Shown one piece after another: positions 1 to 4,453 of a stretch of DNA of 5,647 nucleotides (within the stretch, counting starts at the first letter, position 1; every line of letters starts with the position of its first letter). The position numbers and the translations under genes were made by a program. The notes under the pieces were generated by a model. It searched no databases, was not told where the DNA came from, and saw only the letters and a program-made list of their open reading frames with translations. The stretch spans positions 1 through 5,647 of the forward strand of contig DATLRE010000006.1 of the NCBI GenBank assembly GCA_035534835.1, given 5' to 3'. This DNA is from Bog-756 sp035534835 (GTDB lineage: Bacteria; Actinomycetota; Acidimicrobiia; Acidimicrobiales; RAAP-2).

Positions 1-7
1 GGGGAAG
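1..7 (+). promoter_or_regulatory. Candidate ribosome binding site of the ferritin-like gene
   Basis: A purine-rich GGGGAAG ends 5 bases before the ATG at 13. It is only a partial match to the anti-Shine-Dalgarno complement, but the spacing is usable and it favours the ATG at 13 over the in-frame ATG at 25. The frame is open to the window edge, so a start further upstream cannot be excluded. Confidence 0.35.
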
Positions 8-12
8 CACCC

Positions 13-1146
13 ATGACCACCGAGATGAGCAGCACCGAGGACATCATCGGCCGCAAGGAGGTGGACGACCTGGAGGCCATCCTCTCCGTGGTCGGCACCG
101 AGGAGACCGACGGCCGCCACGTCGTCCACTCCGAGTACGACTCGATCTTCACCTGGGACTACGAGAAGGGCGCACGGCCGAAGCTCAACAAGCTGTACGA
201 GAAGGCCAAGAACGCCCAGTGGAACGGCGAGACCGACCTCCCGTGGGACACCGACGTCGACCAGGAGCGCCTCGTCATCGAGGCGGCCGAGGCCCAGGGC
301 GGACACGCCGTCGGCTTCGACATCACCGGCACCCCGCTCGAGAAGTGGAGCGAGAAGGAGTGGGTGACATTCGGCGTGGAGAGCCAGAACTGGACCCTGT
401 CGCAGTTCCTCCACGGCGAGCAGGGCGCGCTGATCTGCACGGCCAAGATCGTGGAGTCGGTCCCGTGGATCGACGCCAAGTACTACGCCTCGACCCAGGT
501 GATGGACGAGGCCCGCCACGTCGAGGTCTTCGCCAAGTACCTCGACGAGAAGCTGTCGGGCCACTACGCCGTCAACGCCCACCTGCGCATGCTGCTCGAC
601 GACATCATCGCCGACTCGCGCTGGGACATGACGTACCTGGGCATGCAGATCATGATCGAGGGACTGGCACTGGCCGCCTTCGGCTTCATGCACTCGATGA
701 CGCCCGACCCGCTCCTCAAGCAGCTGCTCCGTTACGTCATGGCCGACGAGGCCCGTCACGTGGCCTTCGGCGTGCTCAGCCTCCAGGAGTACTACGCCGA
801 CCTGACCACAGCCGAGCTCCGCGAACGGCAGGAGTTCGCCTTCGAGGCAGCGGTGCGCATGCGAGACCGGTTCCTCCAGCAGGAGGTGTGGGACCGGATG
901 GGTATCGATCCGAAGACCATCCTCCCGGTCGTGCTGTCGGCCCCCGACCGCACCCAATTCCAGGCGCTGCTCTTCTCCAAGATCGTGCCGAACTGCCGGA
1001 AGCTCGGCCTGCTCGACGCCGCGGACGGCTGGCTCCGCACCAAGTTCACCGAACTCGGCGTCATCGAGTTCGAGTCGGCCGTGGACACGAGTGAGGAGTA
1101 CGACGCGATGGCCGCCGTCCCCCCGACGCAGCGCGAGCTCGTCTGA
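13..1146 (+). CDS. Ferritin-like diiron carboxylate protein (putative oxidase/oxygenase)
   Basis: This 377-residue soluble protein belongs by motif to the ferritin-like (R2-like) diiron superfamily. The ligand set is complete: E136 (HGEQGAL), E166 and H169 (DEARH), E216 (MIEGLAL), E246 and H249 (DEARH). The two halves are offset by exactly 80 residues and each has E-30-ExxH spacing, as expected for a four-helix bundle holding two irons. Residues 1-120 are an acidic, Trp-rich lead-in, and about 260-377 form a C-terminal helical region outside the metal core. There is no signal peptide or membrane segment, so it should be cytoplasmic. Proteins of this type activate O2 to oxidise or hydroxylate substrates, but the substrate cannot be read from the sequence, and a storage ferritin is unlikely at this length. 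ATG 13 is chosen for the upstream GGGGAAG; ATG 25 is the alternative. A strong hairpin 16 bases after the stop separates it from dapA, so it is probably not in that operon. Family assignment is firm; function is unknown. Confidence 0.88.
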   Translation: MTTEMSSTEDIIGRKEVDDLEAILSVVGTEETDGRHVVHSEYDSIFTWDYEKGARPKLNKLYEKAKNAQWNGETDLPWDTDVDQERLVIEAAEAQGGHAVGFDITGTPLEKWSEKEWVTFGVESQNWTLSQFLHGEQGALICTAKIVESVPWIDAKYYASTQVMDEARHVEVFAKYLDEKLSGHYAVNAHLRMLLDDIIADSRWDMTYLGMQIMIEGLALAAFGFMHSMTPDPLLKQLLRYVMADEARHVAFGVLSLQEYYADLTTAELRERQEFAFEAAVRMRDRFLQQEVWDRMGIDPKTILPVVLSAPDRTQFQALLFSKIVPNCRKLGLLDAADGWLRTKFTELGVIEFESAVDTSEEYDAMAAVPPTQRELV

Positions 1147-1162
1147 GCCTGGACGCGGGTCC

Positions 1163-1185
1163 CCGGTCCGAGGGGTTCGGACCGG
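1163..1185 (+). terminator. Terminator-like hairpin after the ferritin-like gene
   Basis: The arms CCGGTCCGA (1163-1171) and TCGGACCGG (1177-1185) are perfect reverse complements: a 9-bp, GC-rich stem with a 5-base GGGGT loop, starting 16 bases after the stop codon. No T tract follows. Hairpins without a U tail are common at actinobacterial gene ends. Its position between two functionally unrelated genes supports termination, but the missing U tract leaves the efficiency uncertain. Confidence 0.6.
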
Positions 1186-1257
1186 CGGCAGGCACCCCGT
1201 CACCGGGACGCCACACCACGGGGCGCTGCGTCGCGCGGCGCCCTGTTGCCGGGGGCC

Positions 1258-1301
1258 GCACCGGTGGCCACGTCGGTGGCCCCGTCGGTGGCCACCGGTG
1301 C
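1258..1301. repeat. Perfect 14-bp inverted repeat upstream of the dapA promoter
   Basis: GCACCGGTGGCCAC (1258-1271) is exactly the reverse complement of GTGGCCACCGGTGC (1288-1301), with a 16-base spacer. The right arm ends 6 bases before the -10 hexamer and so covers the region where a -35 contact would fall. This placement suits an operator for a dimeric or tetrameric regulator. In RNA it could also form a stem-loop that stops read-through from upstream. The regulator, if any, cannot be named. Confidence 0.6.
1262..1297 (+). repeat. Three tandem 12-bp repeats (CGGTGGCC core) in the dapA upstream region
   Basis: CGGTGGCC recurs at 1262-1269, 1274-1281 and 1286-1293, a strict 12-bp period, with units CGGTGGCCACGT, CGGTGGCCCCGT and CGGTGGCCACCG. 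The third unit is itself a 12-bp palindrome. The array sits inside the 14-bp inverted repeat, so the elements share bases. The 12-bp period could arise by slippage or be a set of adjacent binding half-sites. Confidence 0.65.
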
Positions 1302-1306
1302 TGCTG

Positions 1307-1314
1307 GTAGCGTG
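1307..1314 (+). promoter_or_regulatory. Predicted dapA promoter core (-10 TAGCGT)
   Basis: GTAGCGTG contains TAGCGT (1308-1313), which fits the actinobacterial housekeeping -10 pattern TANNNT. Transcription starting about 7-9 bases downstream would begin near 1320-1322, at the GTG of the small leader ORF. No convincing -35 is seen; TCGGTG (1285-1290) is the best at 17-bp spacing. The identical 8-mer occurs at 4437-4444 just before ftsK, which supports it being a real promoter element. Confidence 0.5.
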
Positions 1315-1321
1315 CTGTGCT

Positions 1322-1363
1322 GTGAGCGCCGATCCGACAGCCCTGACTGCGAGCGTCCGGTGA
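1322..1363 (+). CDS. Predicted 13-residue leader ORF overlapping the dapA start
   Basis: GTG at 1322 opens a short frame encoding MSADPTALTASVR (GTG read as Met), with TGA at 1361-1363. The stop overlaps the proposed dapA start in the four bases GTGA (1360-1363), the usual geometry of translational coupling. The GTG lies 8 bases after the end of the predicted -10 element, so the transcript could begin at or next to it, giving a leaderless start as is common in actinobacteria. dapA has no clear Shine-Dalgarno sequence of its own, which coupling would explain. The peptide has no run of Lys or other amino acids expected of a classic attenuator. It may matter only for ribosome delivery. The reading is an inference from spacing; no homology supports it. 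Confidence 0.4.
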   Translation: MSADPTALTASVR

Positions 1364-2277
1364 GCTCCGCACCGCGCTTCGGATCGGTCGTGACCGCCAT
1401 GGTCACCCCGTTCGGTCCCGACGGCGAGCTGGACCTCGACGCTGCCGCCACCCTCGCCCGCCACCTGGTGGGCAACGGGAGCGACGGTCTGGTCGTCGCC
1501 GGCACCACCGGCGAGGGTCCGGTCCTGACCGACGACGAGCGCATCGCGCTCTTCCGGACCGTCGTCGAGGCGGTCACGGTCCCGGTGATCGCCACGTCGG
1601 GCACGAACGACACGGCACACTCGATCCTCATGACGAAGGAGGCGGAGGCTGCAGGCGCCGCCGGCGTCCTGGTCGTCACCCCCTACTACAACCGGCCGTC
1701 CGCAGCCGGGCTGTCGGCCCACTTCCGGGCGGTGGCCGAGTCGAGCGCGCTGCCGGTGGTCCTGTACGACATCCCGGTGCGGTCGGGACGCCGCATCGGG
1801 CCCGACCTCACCGTCCAGCTCGCCCGGGAGGTCCCGAACATCGTCGCCGTGAAGGACGCCACCGGTGACGTCGCCGCGGGTGCCCAGGTGGTCGCGGAGG
1901 CCCCGGCTGGATTCGAGCTCTACTCGGGCGACGACTCGCTGACCCTCCCGTTCGCCGCCGTCGGCGGCGTCGGCATCATCAGCGTCGCATCTCACTGGGC
2001 CGGTTCCGTCTTCGGCGCCATGCTCGCCGCCTACCGCTCCGGCGACGTCGACACCGCGGCCGACCTGAACCGCAGCCTGCTCGAGTCCTACCGGTTCGAG
2101 TCCTCGGAGGAGTACCCGAACCCGGTTCCCGCCAAGGCGGCATGCAGGGCACTCGGGTTGGCGGTCGGCCAGTGCCGGCTCCCGAACGCCTCGGCACCCG
2201 AGTCCCTCGACGACCAGGCCCGTTCGGTCGTCGCCGGGGTCGCCTCGCACTCGCAGACGCGGCAGTCGGTTGCCTGA
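1360..2277 (+). CDS. dapA: 4-hydroxy-tetrahydrodipicolinate synthase
   Basis: DapA condenses pyruvate with L-aspartate 4-semialdehyde to give 4-hydroxy-tetrahydrodipicolinate, the first committed step to diaminopimelate and lysine, in the cytoplasm and usually as a tetramer. From GTG 1360 it has 305 residues, close to the usual 290-300. The (beta/alpha)8 barrel motifs are all present: FGSVVTAMVTPF at the first strand, GTTGEGP with T49/T50, VTPYYNRPS with Y110, LYDIPVRSG with Y136 and R141, VAVKDATG with Schiff-base K165, and the YSGDD/GGVGIISV stretch. The family's GTTGES is GTTGEG here. LYDIP replaces the enterobacterial LYNVP, as I recall from mycobacterial DapA. GTG 1360 is chosen because it precedes the conserved first strand, gives the normal length and overlaps the leader ORF stop. 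A TTG at 1246 or GTG at 1312 would place the start in or before the promoter. Its 3' end overlaps rnj by 8 bp. Confidence 0.95.
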   Translation: MSSAPRFGSVVTAMVTPFGPDGELDLDAAATLARHLVGNGSDGLVVAGTTGEGPVLTDDERIALFRTVVEAVTVPVIATSGTNDTAHSILMTKEAEAAGAAGVLVVTPYYNRPSAAGLSAHFRAVAESSALPVVLYDIPVRSGRRIGPDLTVQLAREVPNIVAVKDATGDVAAGAQVVAEAPAGFELYSGDDSLTLPFAAVGGVGIISVASHWAGSVFGAMLAAYRSGDVDTAADLNRSLLESYRFESSEEYPNPVPAKAACRALGLAVGQCRLPNASAPESLDDQARSVVAGVASHSQTRQSVA

Positions 2278-4243
2278 GCGCAAGGGTTCCGGACGGAGCC
2301 GCGCCGAGGACGGGGCAGCGACTGAGTCCGGTTCCTCCGGTTCGTCCGGTTCGTCCGGTTCGTCCAGGCGGCGGCGAACTGCTGCGGCGTCCGCCTCCAC
2401 CAAGGATTCCGTCGCTCCGTCGACGCCGAAGGGGAAGGGTGCGAGCGGCAACGTGTCCTCCGGTGGATCGTCTCGAGGTTCCGGTCGCCCGGCCAAGGCG
2501 GCGGCCGACTCGCCGGGCAGGTCGAGCGCCAAGACATCGGCCAGGTCGGGCGGCAAGGCGTCCGGCACGGGGTCCGGTGCGGGATCTCCCGTCCGGGTCG
2601 TGTTCCTCGGCGGGCTCGGCGAGATCGGGCGCAACTGTGCCTGCATCGAGGTCGACGGCCGGATCCTCGTCCTCGACGTCGGAATCATGTTCCCCGACCC
2701 CGACATGCCGGGTGTGGACCTGGTGCTGCCCGATTTCACCTATCTGCGCGAGAACGCCGACCGGGTGGACGGGGTGATCCTGACCCACGGCCACGAGGAC
2801 CACACCGGTGGACTCGCCTACCTCCTGCGGGACTTCCCGGTCGACGTGTACGGCTCCGAACTCACCCTGTCGCTCGCCCGGAGCAGGGTGGACGAGGCCG
2901 GCATGGCCAGCAGGGCCAAGTTCATCCCCGTCCGGGACCACGAACGGCGGCGTATCGGTCCGTGCGACGTGGAATTCGTTCCCGTCACGCACTCGGTGCC
3001 CCACGCCTTCGCCACCGTGTTCCACACACCCCAGGGGGTCATCCTCCACTCCGGAGACTTCAAGATCGACCTCCACCCGGTCGACGGGCGCCGGACCGAT
3101 CTGGCCCGGATGGGCGCGCTCGCCTCCGACCCGGGCATCCGGCTGCTGCTGATCGATTCGACCAACGCCGAGGAGCCGGGATTCACCGCTTCGGAGTCGA
3201 CGGTCGGCGCGACGCTGGAGCGGGTCTTCCTCGCACGCCCGGACCGTCGGTTCATCGTCACCTCGTTCGCGAGCCACATCCACCGGATCCAGCAGGTCGC
3301 GGACGCCGCCGTCGCCGGGGGGCGCGTGATCGCCACCCTCGGCCGGTCCATGCAGAAGAACGTGGCACTGGCCCGCAAACTCGACCTGCTGCAGATCCCC
3401 GACGCAGCCCTCGTCGACATCGAGAAGATCGACGACTACCCGCCGGGCCGGGTCTGCGTGATCTCGACCGGGTCGCAGGGCGAGCCGATGTCGGCACTGT
3501 CCCGCCTGGCGGTCGGGGAGAACCGGTTCTTCACCCTGCACGAGGACGACGTGGTGGTCATCAGTGCCCACCCGATCCCGGGCAACGAATGGTCGGTGGG
3601 GCGCGTCATCGACAGCCTCCACCGCCTGGGCGTCGAGGTCATCCACTCGGGGGTCGAGAACGTCCACGTGAGCGGTCACGCCAAGCAGGGCGAGTTGGCC
3701 ATGCTCATGTCGGTCACGCGGCCCGAGTTCCTCATCCCCGTCCACGGTGAGTACCGCCACATGGCGAACCAGGTGCGCCTGGCCGCCAGCATGGGCATCG
3801 ACGGCGACCGGGTGCTGCTGTGCGAGGACGGCGACGCGGTCCTCCTCGACGACGCCGGCCTGCATCGGGACGGAACCGTGCCCGGTGGCTATCTGTTCGT
3901 CGACGGCAGCTCGGTCGGTGACATCGGCCACGGCGTGCTGCGCGACCGGATGGTCCTTGCGGAGGAGGGCGTGGTGATGGCCGTCGCCACCGTCGACATG
4001 AAGCGGGGTGAAGTCATCGGCGTCCCCCAGATCGTCACCCGCGGCTGGGCCTACGACCAGGACACCGACGCCCTGTTGGACGAAGCCCGATCCCAGGTCA
4101 GCCGGGCGCTCGAGTCGGCCCTCTCCGGGGGTCACACCGACCACGAGACCCTCAACCGGGTGGCCCGCAAGGCACTGGGCAAGCTGGTGGGCGAGCGCAC
4201 CCGTCAACGGCCCATGATCGTTCCCGTCATCGTCACGGTCTGA
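2270..4243 (+). CDS. rnj: Ribonuclease J (beta-CASP metallo-beta-lactamase RNase) with long N-terminal extension
   Basis: RNase J is a zinc-dependent RNase with endonuclease and 5'-to-3' exonuclease activity, used in mRNA decay and rRNA maturation. The core starts at VRVVFLGGLGEIGRN (about 108). Metal-site motifs are THGHEDHTGG (H173, H175, D177, H178), H241 in VTHSVPH and D263 in HSGDFKID. The beta-CASP region shows LLLIDSTNA (D296), SFASHIHRIQ (H336), GSQGEP (401-406), VSGHA (H470) and PVHGEYRHM (H492). Residues from about 545 form the C-terminal domain, giving a complete enzyme. Actinobacterial homologues are about 560 residues; the excess here is an N-terminal, Ser/Gly/Lys/Arg-rich, surely disordered tail of about 107 residues that includes four Gly-Ser-Ser repeats. 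TTG 2270 overlaps the dapA stop by 8 bp and has no clear ribosome site, suggesting coupling. The next plausible start, GTG 2453, would shorten the tail to about 46 residues. Identity is sure; the exact start is not. Confidence 0.94.
   Translation: MPERKGSGRSRAEDGAATESGSSGSSGSSGSSRRRRTAAASASTKDSVAPSTPKGKGASGNVSSGGSSRGSGRPAKAAADSPGRSSAKTSARSGGKASGTGSGAGSPVRVVFLGGLGEIGRNCACIEVDGRILVLDVGIMFPDPDMPGVDLVLPDFTYLRENADRVDGVILTHGHEDHTGGLAYLLRDFPVDVYGSELTLSLARSRVDEAGMASRAKFIPVRDHERRRIGPCDVEFVPVTHSVPHAFATVFHTPQGVILHSGDFKIDLHPVDGRRTDLARMGALASDPGIRLLLIDSTNAEEPGFTASESTVGATLERVFLARPDRRFIVTSFASHIHRIQQVADAAVAGGRVIATLGRSMQKNVALARKLDLLQIPDAALVDIEKIDDYPPGRVCVISTGSQGEPMSALSRLAVGENRFFTLHEDDVVVISAHPIPGNEWSVGRVIDSLHRLGVEVIHSGVENVHVSGHAKQGELAMLMSVTRPEFLIPVHGEYRHMANQVRLAASMGIDGDRVLLCEDGDAVLLDDAGLHRDGTVPGGYLFVDGSSVGDIGHGVLRDRMVLAEEGVVMAVATVDMKRGEVIGVPQIVTRGWAYDQDTDALLDEARSQVSRALESALSGGHTDHETLNRVARKALGKLVGERTRQRPMIVPVIVTV
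2330..2365 (+). repeat. Four 9-bp tandem repeats encoding Gly-Ser-Ser
   Basis: GGTTCCTCC (2330-2338) is followed by three perfect copies of GGTTCGTCC (2339-2347, 2348-2356, 2357-2365). In the rnj frame they encode GSS four times (residues 21-32). A unit length divisible by three means that gain or loss of copies would keep the frame and only alter tail length. Near-perfect DNA identity of the copies suggests recent slippage expansion. Confidence 0.9.
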
Positions 4244-4252
4244 GGCGCGGCC

Positions 4253-4277
4253 GCCGGATCCGGCCGGTGCCCCGGCC
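4253..4277 (+). terminator. GC-rich palindromes just after rnj (possible weak terminator)
   Basis: GCCGGATCCGGC (4253-4264) is a perfect 12-bp palindrome beginning 10 bases after the rnj stop. GGCCGG (4262-4267) pairs with CCGGCC (4272-4277) across a TGCC loop. The two compete for the same bases. No T tract follows. The position suits termination or 3'-end protection of the dapA-rnj transcript, but stems this short arise easily at such high GC. Confidence 0.35.
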
Positions 4278-4300
4278 ACCCCGTCGGGTTGCGCCGGCGG

Positions 4301-4348
4301 CCGATCGAGGTCGCTCCGGTGCCCCGGGGGGAGAGCACCGGCGATCGG
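4301..4348 (+). other. Two-tier stem-loop between rnj and ftsK
   Basis: The inner arms CCGGTGC (4316-4322) and GCACCGG (4335-4341) pair around a 12-base loop. Directly outside them CCGATCG (4301-4307) pairs with CGATCGG (4342-4348), leaving an 8-base bulge on the 5' side. Together this is 14 bp of perfect pairing in noncoding DNA, longer than the elements next to the rnj stop. It could be the main terminator of the dapA-rnj transcript or a structured RNA. No T tract is present. Confidence 0.45.
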
Positions 4349-4382
4349 GCAGGTCGGACACGTCGCCCAGCCGGTCCCGCGT

Positions 4383-4409
4383 GGGTGAGCGGGGTGAGCG
4401 GGGGGGGGG
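4383..4409 (+). repeat. Tandem 9-mer running into a G10 tract upstream of the ftsK promoter
   Basis: GGGTGAGCG occurs twice in direct succession (4383-4391 and 4392-4400) and runs into ten consecutive G residues (4400-4409). It lies about 28 bases upstream of the predicted ftsK -10. Homopolymer G tracts are prone to slippage and also to sequencing error, so the exact count should be treated with care. Confidence 0.7.
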
Positions 4410-4436
4410 TGTCCCACAGGCCGGAACCTCCCGGCA

Positions 4437-4444
4437 GTAGCGTG
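4437..4444 (+). promoter_or_regulatory. Predicted ftsK promoter core (-10 TAGCGT)
   Basis: GTAGCGTG contains TAGCGT (4438-4443), a TANNNT-type -10. The ftsK GTG at 4454 lies 10 bases after it, so a transcript starting about 7-9 bases downstream would have a leader of only 2-4 bases or none. No clear -35 is visible. The same 8-mer precedes dapA at 1307-1314. Confidence 0.5.
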
Positions 4445-4453
4445 GTCCCCACT

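Noticed and set aside
219..1094. A 291-codon + frame inside the ferritin-like gene
   Set aside because: Its product is almost entirely Arg, Pro, Gly and Ala, and it overlaps a gene with a complete metal-ligand set; it is a frame-shifted shadow.
1262..1297. A CRISPR-like array
   Set aside because: The units are 12 bp with no spacers and no cas genes are present; it is a simple tandem repeat.
1246..1359. A longer DapA starting at TTG 1246, with the 12-bp repeats coding for a VATS/VAPS/VATG tail
   Set aside because: It would add 38 residues not typical of DapA and place the promoter core and inverted repeat inside the gene. The GTG at 1360 gives the normal length.
1322..1363. A classic amino-acid attenuator leader for lysine
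   Set aside because: The 13-residue peptide contains no Lys and only one Asp, and no clear terminator/antiterminator pair lies between it and dapA.
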